DNA of 64,000 bases, from the NCBI GenBank assembly GCA_032622095.1, contig CP136061.1, positions 54,261,762 to 54,325,761 on the forward strand, given 5' to 3'. Shown piece by piece: positions 44,598-55,109 of the stretch. Source of the DNA: Siphonodentalium dalli (lineage: Eukaryota; Mollusca; Scaphopoda; Gadilida; Siphonodentaliidae). A model generated the notes under the pieces. That model was not told the origin of the DNA. It did not search any database and worked only from the letters and a program-made list of their open reading frames with translations. How positions within the stretch are numbered: position 1 is the stretch's first letter; each line of letters begins with the position of its first letter. A program made the position numbers and the translations under genes.

Positions 44598-44977
44598 CCC
44601 TTTATCCAACAGAAGGGCCCTGTGCCAATGCATTCTCTTATATATGCGAGTCGACCATAGGTCGCCTCGCATATATAAGAGAATGCATTGGCTTAACACA
44701 TTAAAAATTATAAAATTGTTAAAGAATGTAAGAAAAAATGGTTAAAAGTGTTTTTTTAGGCCAATGCATTCTCTTATATATGCGAGGCGACCTATGGTCG
44801 ACTCGCATATATAAGAGAATGCATTGGCACAGGGCATAACTGTAATCATCACAATGTGGTCAATGAGCCGGTTCCAATGATATCCATATTTGTATGGTTT
44901 TATTGAGACAGACCCAAGATAATTTAGGCTGTTGCAGCTTTATTTGGCCGGTTTTGGCCGGTTTGTTGGGTAAAGGG
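44598..44977. mobile_element. TTAA MITE with double hairpin core (inverted copy of 14948)
   Basis: TTAA at 44594-44597; the other site reads TTAG at 44978-44981. Ends CCCTTTATCCAACA and TGTTGGGTAAAGGG. Both 70-bp hairpins are intact. The sequence is nearly the reverse complement of 14948-15329 over its whole length. Confidence 0.82.
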
Positions 44978-44981
44978 TTAG

Positions 44982-47300
44982 GCTTCTGCATGGTCATGTT
45001 TTGTTATTAGATTTGTTGTCTATATTTCACATCAATAACCTATGTTCGATCTTTGTACTTTGTGCTTGCCAAGTAAGGTTCCTCAACCTGTTTTACACAA
45101 CTTAGAAGGTTATGTTTTTGTCCCAGAATTTTTTTTTTTGGGGGCCTATTAAAATACCCGGTGTCCGTCAAGCCGACCATCCATCCGCATGAGAACTTTA
45201 TTTTGGCCAATCGGAACCAAATTCGGTTTGTGAGTTAATCAGCTAAAACCACAGGTCAAGTTCGAATATGGGTTTGGTCCGCCCATTTTTGCCAGAGTTA
45301 TGCCCCTTTTCGACTTAGAATCTCTCTGTACATCCATTTGGAAAGTTTCCGGATGATAACTTTATTTTGGGTAAGGCCAAAAAAAAAAAGATGCTATGTT
45401 TCCGTACATCGACCGACCCTAAAAATAACCCGCCGACCCTAATCTTTTTATTGATATTTTCATTATTTTGAGAAAAAGTCACAATTTTCTAAAAAAAACA
45501 AAAAAAAACATTTTTTTTATTGTTTTTACCACTAATGCACATAAATATTGATGGTCATTAGTGTTCAAAACACATGGTTTCTAACATATCCCTGTGAAAA
45601 GTGACCATGAAGTGACTGCTGTCTCAAACGCCCCCAGGTGTGTGATGGGTTGTTGACTGATGGGCATGCATTTTTCAATTTTAATTTCCTGAGAGTGGAT
45701 CTCATGCCTGCTTTATGCCTTGTTTGGGTCTTATGGAACATAGGAACACTATCAACAGACGTGGTGGGTGTTTATCTGTATATATACATGTACATGTATA
45801 GAGGTTATAACCACATGTTAGGTGTACATGTATAGCTACTGTTTCCAAAAAATCAGGCATGCTAGGTTGGGTGTACTCATGACTACCTCCAGACAATGGG
45901 ATGTAGTCGTCACAATACAAGTACGGTATAATGGCGGTATTATGTGTAAAATTCTTTTAAAAAGTTAGCGACATGAATTTCGTACCAAGTTTATAGCCAA
46001 ATTTATGAAAATATGGAATGTGAATAATAAAAAACATACTTTATAAGCATGAAGTAAGTTTGATCTTTTATCAATCTTAATGTATATTTTCACCGTGTTG
46101 ATCAAGTAGTACTTTCCCCTCAACCCGAGTTGGCATTTTATGTCATTTCGGTCGAGGTAGTTTATTATTTCTGAAGCTGGATAGAAAATATCAAAATAAA
46201 ATTAAAAAAAAAGATTTCCCTACCTATACCTACCCTAATTTTTTCGCTCCGTTATCGGAAACATACAATCTTTTTTTTTTGGCCTAATCGGATCGAAACC
46301 AAATTTGGTATTTTGAGTTTATGAGCTAAAAATACAGGTCAAGTTCAAATATGGGTTCACTCCACCCATTGTTAATGCAACTTTATAATGAAGTTATATC
46401 CTCTTTTTGACTTAGAACTTTTGTCATTTCCAGATGATAACTTTAGTTAGTGTGATTGAATCGGAACCAAATTTTGTACGTGAGATTATCAGCTCCAAAT
46501 ACAGAATATGGGTTCGGTCCGCCCATTTTTGCTGGAATTATGGTCCTTGTCGACATAGAAAGTTAGAATTTTCCGTTTATTTTGGTTTCCGGATGATAAC
46601 TTTAAGTTTTGTATTTAAATTTTGTATGTGGATTAACCACATGAAGATACACATAAAGTTCGAATTAGGGTTTGGTCCACCAATTTTTGTTGGAATTATG
46701 GTTCTTGTCCACTTAAAATTTGCCGATTATTTTGGTTTGCGGATGATAACTTTACTTTTAATTATGTGATTGTTTTTAAATTCAACTGAATCTCTTGATA
46801 TTTTGTACGTGGTTCAAGTTTGAATTTGGTCATGGTCCGATGAATTTTGACAAGAGTTAAAAAGAAACTATCCTAGTATCCTTACTAAAATGCCACCTTT
46901 TCGGGGGAAAAGTGGTCGACGACCTTTTTTTAACATTATCTTGTCAATAACTCGGGCAACTAATAAAACACTTTCCATATTATATGTCTTGTTCTCAGAT
47001 ACGTTATCTATGTTTCACCTCTTAGTCAGTCTTTGACCAATGTTCGATCTTTCATCTTTGTATGTGATAGTCGAACAGGGTTCTTCCCCTTACACAAGGT
47101 TATGTTTCTAATCTAATTTTGTCAATAACGCGGCAACTAATAAAGCCCTTTCCATATAATATGTTTTGTTCTTTGACACATAATCTATGTTTCACCTCTA
47201 TGACCAGTGTTCGATCTTTGTAAGTGCTGGCCCAATAGGGTTCCTCCTCTTTTGCATGAGGTTATGTTTCTAATCTTATTTCGTCTATAACACGGGCAAC
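44982..47300 (+). repeat. Composite pearl-like arrays split by a Harbinger-like element
   Basis: Two monomer types are present. One, with 'gttcgatctttgta', 'ggttcctc' and 'aaggttatgttt', occurs at 44982-45120, 46950-47110 and 47110-47290. The other, with 'tccggatgataacttta', 'aggtcaagttcgaatatggg' and 'cgacttagaa', runs at 45190-45374 and 46285-46850. The second type recurs at 60735-60880. Confidence 0.55.
45375..46284. mobile_element. PIF/Harbinger-like element, 910 bp
   Basis: The ends GGCCAAAAAAAAAAA...GATGCTATGTTTCCG and CGGAAACATACAATC...GGCC are inverted, with a TAA direct repeat on each side (45372-45374, 46285-46287). GGCC ends with a 3-bp TWA duplication fit PIF/Harbinger. No transposase or Myb-like frame is recognisable (the 65-codon frame at 45638 is not informative). 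Confidence 0.6.
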
Positions 47301-47679
47301 TAATAAGTTACAAAGCAATTTATTTGGTGCTGTGCCTTCTTGGAAACATAATTAGGAGCCGCCAAAGAAGATGTCACATTCCACAGGGGAAATCTTGGAC
47401 TGACAGACTTATGTTATTCCTGACAAGTCATATTAACCTTCAATTTATCTCCAAGATGAAAAAACTGTGCAGAGGGAAATGTTCTTACAAGAGTATAAAT
47501 AATTGGAAGAATTAATTGGCTCTATTGGAAGCATCGATATAAGCTTTTTTTTTACTCTTCTTTTGTATTGGAAGCAGTGATATGATGTTTTTGTAAAGAG
47601 TTTTTTTCCAGTTTGTTTGGTGAATATGGTATTCTTTGCATTTATTTCATAGGCTAAATATTTGGAAAAATATTATATG

Positions 47680-48020
47680 CCCCCCCCCCCCCCCCCCCAC
47701 TTTTCGAAGAAAAATGGGAGGTATACAGGATAGACTTTCCCCGTCTGTACAGTCAAATATTTTGCACCATGGTTTTCTGGATCTGAATGAAATTTGATAT
47801 GGAGGTTTCTCATCAGGACTGCTTCAAAAGATGACCTAATGACGTTACTAGTAGTATTTTCTTTTCAAGAGTTATCCTTCTTTGTTTGTCTGGAAATAAT
47901 GTTTTTTCTGTCCATCCACTTAAGTATCTCTGTCATAGGTTATATAATCTCATTGAAATTTGATATGAATGTCCGCCATCACAAGGCTTGCAAAGACATT
48001 CTCTATTAGAGTCGTTCTGC
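47680..48020 (+). mobile_element. Pearl-like fragment starting with C19
   Basis: A run of 19 C (47680-47698) precedes 'cttttcgaagaaaaatggg', 'aggtatacaggatag' and two monomers with 'tcatagg/catggttttctgga', 'atgaaatttgatatg'. Related phrases occur at 56832-57180. Confidence 0.5.
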
Positions 48021-48580
48021 ATTGTTTGTCTTAATTTTTGGATTCATCCTGCCCATGTGTTAATTTGCCACTGTGGGGGAATGCTAGTGCCATTGATAAT
48101 CTTGGGGTTGGTCAGTTAGTTAGGGTTTTATTTGGCTTCCAGCATCCATGGCCATATAATGATGTTATGAGCATTCTTGAAACAGTGTTGACCTTAATTA
48201 AATTGTTATTCAAGCCTTTCACTATAGTTCAGATCATGTACATTTTATGGCAGTTATTTATTTCCAATCAATTTGTATGCTTGCTGAGAACGATCCTTCC
48301 AAAATTTCCCTTAAAAAATATAATTAAAGTAATCTTTTTTACATTTTTTGATGTGGTCTTCAGATAGCATAGATTCCTTCCTGTGGTGCACTAGTTTAAC
48401 AATTAAGTAGTTTTCTGTGTAGGTTTTATCTAAACGTTCCACATCCTGAGATAGGCTAGGCGTGGAAACCCTTTTTATAAACAAGTTGAAATAAAATTGT
48501 CTCTTGCTTTCGTAACGTTTAAACACTATAGGAATATTTTTATGAATTGACTAAAATGACAAACAATAGACGAATCTGGT
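48021..48580. other. Intergenic, nothing recognised
   Basis: A 109-codon frame (48038-48367) has hydrophobic stretches but no recognised family, no splice support and no repeat relation. I do not call it a gene. Confidence 0.35.
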
Positions 48581-48581
48581 A

Positions 48582-48807
48582 GAATTATGGGTAACTTTTC
48601 AGGATTTAGTCGGAAATATGGCTTGTTGCCATTCATCGGAAAGCTCTCCCTGAGAGGCTAAAGCGACATAAAACCCTAATCAATCAATCAATCAATCAAT
48701 CTGAGAGCTCTCTGATGAATGGCAACAAGCCATATTTCCGACTAAATTCTGAAAAGTTACCCATAATTCTGCTGTGGTTAAGGAGTCAATTACTTAGGGC
48801 ATTACTT
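48582..48807. mobile_element. Palindromic MITE copy 2 with a SINE-tail insertion
   Basis: Lacks the first 35 bp of the left arm. The right arm is complete to 'agggcattact'. Its centre is split by the 44-bp insert at 48657-48700. Confidence 0.7.
48657..48700 (+). mobile_element. 44-bp 5'-truncated SINE/LINE tail, (ATCA)n
   Basis: The insert GCTAAAGCGACATAAAAC then (AATC)n is flanked by a perfect 7-bp duplication CTGAGAG (48650-48656 and 48701-48707). A gcgac...taaa-acc tail ending in AATC repeats resembles molluscan SINE 3' ends. Confidence 0.7.
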
Positions 48808-48809
48808 TA

Positions 48810-49290
48810 TATCGGTGTTTTTCAGGTGAGTCTATTTTTACAGGATGGACTGAAATGGGTGTTTTCTTTTCTTTTCCACATCCGGGAAGTTCTGACATAA
48901 TACACCCTGATTTGGGTGACAATAGACAAATCAACAGATCGCAGTCATTGATGCTGATAATATTAATATAAACCATGCCTCCCCATACCTACGATCGGGG
49001 GCTCAAACAGATACTTTCCATTGTGCATGCACATGTGAGTTTATGACAATAGAATAGACAATATGCGTTGCAATTCAACAACATTTTTATGTTGGTATCG
49101 GTGTACGTATCGTGGCTCCTGTACTGCGGTGCACCAGTTTATCTTACCACCCCTATTATAGACCTATTATGTTTGGTAAACTTTTGACTATACAACCTCT
49201 TCCTCGGGCCTCAGATAGAAGGGTTTAAATTGAGAGAGAGAGAGTAGTTGTAAAAACTTCACCAAATTTCATACTGATCTTCAGGGTGAC
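48810..49290. other. Intergenic, nothing recognised
   Basis: Contains a short (GA)n run near 49231-49243. No gene or element. Confidence 0.35.
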
Positions 49291-49725
49291 CTCCAGATGG
49301 GAGCCATCTTAGATTTCACATTTGAATCCCACATTTATTGCAGAATTGTTTTGAAAATTTACAGGTATGTTTAGGATCACCTCTAGATGGGAGCTTTACT
49401 GAATTTCGTTAAAAAAAACACAGCGGCCATCTTGGAATTTACATTTGAATCAATTGGTACACCCTGTAGCTCACATTTATTGGAGAAACATTTTTTTAAA
49501 TTACAGGCATGTTTAGGATCACCTCTAAATTGAACAATACAAGGTGATTGAAATTGAACAATTTTCGATGAAAAACTTGGTAGCTGGCAGCCATCTTTGA
49601 TTTTACATATTGCATCACTAAATCATTCGAGACGTACTGTGAGCCCGCATATTTCATCCCATTGATCCAAAATTCCATATGGATCTTCAGGTGACATCCG
49701 GGTTGCAAACAAGATCTCAGTTTCG
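49291..49725 (+). repeat. Diverged pearl-like monomers
   Basis: Three old monomers with 'aggatcacctctagatggga' and 'gccatctt(g/t)ga' phrases, like 1917-2010 and 19800-20000. Confidence 0.5.
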
Positions 49726-49810
49726 CAGATATGTCAGATGATCCGATAACAGTAGTCTAAGACTGTCTTTGATCTGATTGTAAGGGAGTTATTGCTACAA
49801 TTATATTAGT

Positions 49811-50023
49811 GTTGAAATGCTCTAAATAATCAACTCCTTAACCACAGCAGAATTATGGGTAACATTTCAGGATTTAGTCGGAAATATGCCTTGTTGCCAT
49901 TCATCGGAAAGTACTCACTGAGAGCTTTCCGATGAATGGCAACAAGCCATATTTCCGAATAAATCCTGAAAAGTTACCCATAATTCTGCTGTGGTTGAGG
50001 AGTCGATTATTTAGGGCATTACT
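49811..50023. mobile_element. Palindromic MITE copy 3
   Basis: Both arms are present (aatgctctaaataatc ... gattatttagggcatt) with the centre gtactcactgagagc. The outermost CAGT bases are decayed on both ends. Confidence 0.75.
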
Positions 50024-50196
50024 ATAGCTAACGTTATTAACTGGTTTTGCATAGTTCCTCATTCAATATGTGTATGATGAACACAGGTTAATTTACTCCT
50101 TTGCGATCACTTAATTTACAATATACCACATTACAATCCGTTACTTACATTATTTCCTTTGAGATGTCGACGCTATACCCTAGAACATGTCTACAG

Positions 50197-50222
50197 TGAG
50201 CTATAGTGTCATTGACACTTTG
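50197..50222 (+). repeat. Solo pearl-like 3' hairpin
   Basis: gagctatagtgtcattgac then acttt matches the 3' end at 22652-22678 without an adjacent array. Confidence 0.5.
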
Positions 50223-50322
50223 TAAAGGTTTTTAATGCTTAGATCATTTTTCATTAATTATATTATATATTGTTTCCTTGTAGGTGACACAATAGGGGAT
50301 ATTTTATTGTGTTTCATTATAG

Positions 50323-50457
50323 ACTGAATTAAATAACCTTACCTTTGGGGAATCAGAATCTGCCTTGCGGTGGCATATATTGGATCTTCTTGACAGTCTG
50401 ATGAGTTTATGCCGTGACCCTGATTTGACTAGCTGCTGTGAATCTTACTGTCTATGA
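50323..50457 (+). CDS. Candidate terminal coding exon, unrecognised protein
   Basis: Downstream of a good acceptor (attttattgtgtttcattatag) an open frame of 44 codons plus TGA starts in phase 0: TELNNLTFGESESALRWH, then ILDLLDSLMSLCRDPDL, then TSCCESYCL. The middle looks like an amphipathic helix of the HEAT/armadillo or coiled-coil kind. It is not part of any repeat seen here. I do not recognise the protein and found no partner exon upstream. It could be a chance frame. Confidence 0.35.
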   Translation, partial: TELNNLTFGESESALRWHILDLLDSLMSLCRDPDLTSCCESYCL

Positions 50458-50695
50458 CTTCAACTGAGTCAGATGACATGACTTATCAACAACTTAGTGC
50501 CATGAAATTTCTTTTTATAATATACAGTTTCTTCATGCAGGTAAGTTCTTATTTCATTTTTCAAAAACTCTTATAATCGTAAATGTAATCAAATTCATAA
50601 GGAATAGTCTTGAATTCATTTTGTGATATATATTTACACAGTATAAATAAACTAATATAAATTGTTTTGCAGTCACTTTCTAAAATGAATATTAA

Positions 50696-51121
50696 AGGTA
50701 CTCAATCTGATCAGACGGTCCCCATATCATGTTACAACATTTCTTTAAAATACGCTTTTGTTATCAGAATCGATTAATTACAACAAAATAATACTAACCG
50801 CGCTGTCAACTATGGTATAAAATTTCCCAAAATGTGTTATTTATCAACATGTTGTTCAATGAAATATGGCCACATTATAACTTGCGTATCACAAAATTTG
50901 GCCCTATTACCACTTAATTTTAGAATTATCCATCGTCATCCGCAATTTTGTCTTGAGACCATCGGTTTGATGGCTCTTTTTCGAGAAATAATAAATAATT
51001 TTTTTTTATATCTGATCACTCTGAGCTTTGATGGGTGGGTGCCTCAACTCGAATCAAATATTTTTCACCCCCGAAGCCAAAGAAATAGTAATTTGGGAGC
51101 ATTAATTTGGATTATGCATCT
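50696..51121. mobile_element. TTAA-flanked MITE, AGGTACTCAATC ends (copy 2, inverted)
   Basis: TTAA at 50692-50695 precedes AGGTACTCAATCTGATC. The other end (ggattatgcatct, then TTAA at 51122-51125) has diverged. The 97-codon frame at 50832-51125 lies wholly inside and is not a gene. Confidence 0.7.
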
Positions 51122-51440
51122 TTAATCCTTGAAGGTGTCCCATCTGATTTGACAACAAATTTTATAGCCAAAATTTTTCAGGCTAGTTTTACATTTATAT
51201 GGCACAAGAACAATTATAATACTTGAGATCACTATCATTTGTTTGCGAAGACATCATGAAAATCTACAAAGGCACCCATCGGTAATACATTGAAAACGAG
51301 TGCATAAGATCACATTGAGATTGCTCTTGATTTTATTACCTATACCGCTTTTTGAAAACAAAATCATTGGCGCCTGTTTTCAGAGATGATCATTGGATTT
51401 TTGCTCGCCTGACAAAAATTCCAAGGGGTGTTGAAACAAT

Positions 51441-51892
51441 CAGGTCTGAGTTTAGTGTGCCTGTCATTTGCAGAATGAGGTCCCCAGAGGGTGAATAGTG
51501 ACGCTGTCCCGCATAGCGGGCTAGCATCACTAAATTCACCCTCTGGGGACCTCATTCTGCTTAGGCCTCATCTTCTCTGGAAAGTTTCTTTATTATCAAA
51601 TTTCTATAGAAACTTCTTAACAAAGATTCTATTTCTTTTTTAGTGTAGTTTCTCTTTATTCCCAAACGACGCATTGCATAATTGAGGTTCCCAATGGGTG
51701 TACAACACAATATTCACCATTTGGGAATTTCAATCTGAGTCTATGTCTCCCATAGCAGATGAGGCCATGCAGAATGAGGTCCCCCAGAGGGTGAATTTGG
51801 TGATGCTAGCCCGCTATGCAGGATAGCGTCACTAAATTCACCCTCTGGGGACCTCTTTCTGCAAATGACAGGCACACTAATCTCAGGATTGG
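51441..51892. mobile_element. Nested-hairpin MITE (copy 4)
   Basis: Two GCAGAATGAGG hairpins (51470-51563 and 51769-51866) lie inside inverted ends with 'agtgtgcctgtcatttg' and 'caaatgacaggcacact'. Confidence 0.75.
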
Positions 51893-52699
51893 AACAATGC
51901 TCTTTTGAAAGCTGATATCTGACTGTTAGAATCTCATATTGATGGGCTCATGGTACGATCTAGTTATTTTCTGGTACAGAAAACATACCATTGTAGTTTT
52001 ACAATGTCATATTGGATGGGGCATCTTTATTTCTTCATGACACTGCCATGGTAATTGCTGTGGTGATCACTTTTTGTCATGGCATTTTATTGCCGTGGCA
52101 GTTACGCGGCGGTGAACAAGTGTATTTGTAAGTACATGTAGTACACAGTAATCATGTAGATAACAGGACGTGGTAATTGTCGTAGTAGATACTCGGCTCT
52201 GAAATGATGAATTCATTACTAGTAGTGAATTACATTGTAGAACTGCAGGTAACGTGATATATTTAATATATACGCCCCACTTTCGTGTTGTGCGGTTAAC
52301 CGAGAAAACAACTCGGTTTCGGTTTTAAAAAATACCGACCGAAACCGACCGACGTGATTCTGCCCCAACCGACATTACGTTTTTTTTTTGTATGTTTATT
52401 TTTCAATTGAATCGACTTGTTAGTTGATACTGTTGTCAAATAATCGGCCTCTCTGATAAATTATATATCGGAATGTACCCATACTACTCATCTTAGGGGA
52501 GATTTTGACACATTTAAATGTTGTCAATATAAGTTGAACACAGCCGTGATAGCAGGGTTTTGGAAATTATTCATCAGTCAACTCGACCGAGAGAGGTGAT
52601 AAAATGGAGAACAAATGACAGCCATTTTAGTATGATGGAAGTGCCCTGTCAAAGCCATGGTAAACTGATTTATCCACAGCAGCATGTTGCCGTGGCAAT
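51893..52699. other. Intergenic, nothing recognised
   Basis: Includes short imperfect palindromes around 'tgccatggtaattgc' and 'gccgtggcagttacg' (52045-52105) and a T-rich run near 52380. No gene. Confidence 0.35.
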
Positions 52700-52967
52700 T
52701 TATTCCCAATTTCGAGGGCTGGGAGTCTCGCTGGTGCAGCGTTAAATATTGTGCCAGTGCATTCTCTTATCTATGCGAGTTTCCCATAGGGAGCCTCGCA
52801 TATTTAAGAGAATGCACTGGCTCACAAGGTCAAGGTAAATATTGTTAGGCCAATGTATTCTCGTATATATGCGAGGCTACTTTTGGCAGACACACATATA
52901 AAAGAGAATGATTGCATTGGCGCAGGGTTTTTTCGCAAAATTTCAGAAAGCTCCAGTCATGGAATGG
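52700..52967. mobile_element. TTAA MITE related to 5874-6127
   Basis: The right end 'gctccagtcatggaatgg' is followed by TTAA at 52968-52971. The left end is degraded (gctgggagtctcgctggtg). Two inner hairpins with the AATGCATTCTC / GTGCATTCTC core are recognisable. Confidence 0.55.
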
Positions 52968-52971
52968 TTAA

Positions 52972-54300
52972 ATAATTAATACCACTATAGTATAATTAGG
53001 ATCTCGAACACTGAGAGAGCATGACTTTAAGATCTCCATTTATCTTTGCTGTCACCTCTCAGTTTAAATCCATTAAATATTTACTTCGGCAATCATTTAT
53101 TTCTTTGTCCAGCTTAAAAGTGATGACAGATTCCGCTGAAGTCGTTGTCTAGACCCTGGTGTTCAATTTGAATTATTCATTCGCCTCGTTTTTTCAGTCT
53201 TAATGTAACAATACTTTCTCGATCCTTTTGTCTCAATTTGTTCACAGAATGCGTCAATCAAATAGCTGTTTCTTAGATTTGCTGAGATCGATATTTGAGA
53301 TTTATCAGGGGCACCCCCTGAGATGAAAAATTCATTAGCGTTTTGCTCTTGTATTATACTGGTCTCCACTTAAGAAATGGATGTTCATATGCTTGTGTTC
53401 CATGTAGTATGGATAAATGTTTGACTGACATTTCGTGTTCCAGACATAAAAATATCAGATCAACTTGCATCCAAACTCTATGGAATACAGCAACATCAGC
53501 ATTCAGTCCTTATATTTACTATCAGCTGGCAGATTATAAGAGAATTTATAGCGCCCATTTTCATTAATCTGGCAACACATTGCAAGTTGCTTCAATACAA
53601 TATGGAAACAAGTTAAGGCCTGGGTGTGGTGTCACATGACATGATTTAAAACCAACCAACATCCTGTTTTCAAGATCCACAGCGCAAATACTTGTATGAG
53701 TGTTAATATTGGCAGTTAATTGGTGTTTTGTTTCATAATAATTAGCTTGAGGTAAAAAGACTCATTTATAATTTTATGAACCTGACCCCGGTGGAGATAG
53801 TAAAACTCTAGACAAGATTGATTCCCGAATGGACTCTGTTTTTATTTTGATGATGGATAACTTTAACATGATTTATTCCATAAAAACAGAGTCAAAGTTT
53901 TAAAACAATATATGTATAACATGATATCTAAAAATATATGTGTGATAAGCTATATATATCGAGGTGGACGACAAATTCGCCACAGTTGAAGCGGATCAAA
54001 CTCTTTGTCACTAATTTGTTTCTGCAAATAATTTGGTACGCTTCAACTCGGCCACCAAAGGAGCAGGACCTGGAATTAGTGGTGAGCCAAAGAACATTCG
54101 GGATGGTTTGATGAACATGGGTGTAGGAATATAATGGAAATGTGCATGCATATGATTATAGTAGGCATTTAAGAGGAAACAAAAATTAAAAACAAATCGC
54201 CTGATATGTAACGAAGAGGTAAAACAGGCTATGACTAACTATTTATCTGGACGGATAAAAGAAACGGCTCTAAATGACTCAAGTTGATGTACGTCGTTTA
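52972..54300. other. Intergenic, nothing recognised
   Basis: Frames at 53163-53369 (-) and 53343-53567 (+) show no recognised family. A small inverted pair 'gactctgtttttat ... ataaaaacagagtc' lies at 53833-53894. Confidence 0.35.
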
Positions 54301-54339
54301 ACGTGCCATACTATAGGTATAAAATATTTGGTCCCTGTA

Positions 54340-54535
54340 CAGAAAGAGAATCCCCAACATTATAATGGACGCCCATGCCAAGTCCGAGATGTTGGGGTCT
54401 GCCTTTCGGTAGGAACATGAATTGATAGAGGATTTTGTAGACCGCAGAATGAACCAAACCTCGGAAAGAGATTTCGATGCCTCACATGTGATGCCCATGC
54501 CTAGTCTGAGAGGCATCGACCTTCCTTTCGGTGGT
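54340..54535. other. Two paralogous hairpins with covarying 9-bp stems
   Basis: Two units 122 bp apart share flank, loop and tail but not stem. Unit 1 has stem CCCCAACAT (54352-54360) and ATGTTGGGG (54389-54397). Unit 2 has CGATGCCTC (54475-54483) and GAGGCATCG (54510-54518). Both are preceded by GAAAGAGA. Both loops contain GCCCATGCC plus A or T inside a small GAY/GTC stem. Both are followed by CCTTTCGGT (54402-54410, 54524-54532). They lie just downstream, on the minus strand, of the recombinase remnant. This looks like a structured RNA or a protein-bound folded DNA site. Confidence 0.6.
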
Positions 54536-54564
54536 CTCGGCTGATCCTGATTGTCTGTTGTTGC

Positions 54565-54816
54565 TCACAAAGGAGTGTGGCGAATATAGCGACGAAAGGC
54601 ATCGGTTTTCCAGCGACCCAAATGTTGGATCTGTAAGTCCGTGAATCCCACCTGAGCTGCTAAGGTAGCCGCGCCGATTCGGAAAGAGTGCCCTTTGAAG
54701 ACGTTGGTATTTATTTGACAGAAATTAAGTACCTGGTAAAGTTTTTTATCAAAAGTTTGACCATTATCATCAATATTTTTATTCAGGAACCAGTCGCACT
54801 GACTCTTAGTCCCCTG
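54565..54816 (-). pseudogene. Tyrosine recombinase C-terminal remnant
   Basis: Minus-strand frame of about 83 codons, open from an in-frame TAA at 54817-54819 to TGA at 54565-54567. It contains GHSFRIGAATLAAQVGF, then LQIQHLGRWKTDAF and RRYIRHTPL. The H-x-x-R box (HSFR), the HxxGRW motif and the tyrosine in RRYIR are the second arginine, His/Trp and nucleophile region of tyrosine recombinases. Animal relatives occur in DIRS-like and other YR transposons; the superfamily cannot be set from this piece. The N-terminal half with the first catalytic Arg is missing and there is no start codon near. Confidence 0.75.
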
Positions 54817-54913
54817 TTACAAGTTAATAAAATACAGATTGTCACAATCAAATTTACATTTCAAAAGTACACATTTATAAAAAATGAGTCATAAGCACTT
54901 CTCGTTTATTATA

Positions 54914-54943
54914 CAGTAATGCCCTAAATAATCGACTCCTTAC
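54914..54943. repeat. Solo end of the 210-bp palindromic MITE
   Basis: TACAGTAATGCCCTAAATA and about ten more bases match the outer end of 43864-44073, then the match stops. Confidence 0.65.
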
Positions 54944-55109
54944 AACTGTTACCCGCATAGCTAAATGGTACATATCTACTCAAACAGACCACGCGCACAC
55001 CCAACCATCCAAATACCCGCACAAACGATGTTAACCCACACTCCTCACTTCCAGGACTTCGTGCTTATTTATAATTACCACCACAAACGCTAGATAACCG
55101 CACTTGTAA

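Noticed and set aside
47324-47515. 63-codon frame after a possible acceptor (caaagaagatgtcaca region)
   Set aside because: Adjacent to pearl-like arrays, no conserved domain, and alternative frames are equally plausible.
53113-53152. Possible terminal exon after ttctttgtccag (LKVMTDSAEVVV then stop)
   Set aside because: The acceptor is good but twelve codons carry too little information and no partner exon is visible.
54340-54535. Hammerhead ribozyme near the recombinase remnant
   Set aside because: No CTGATGA...GAAA core on either strand in the right arrangement.
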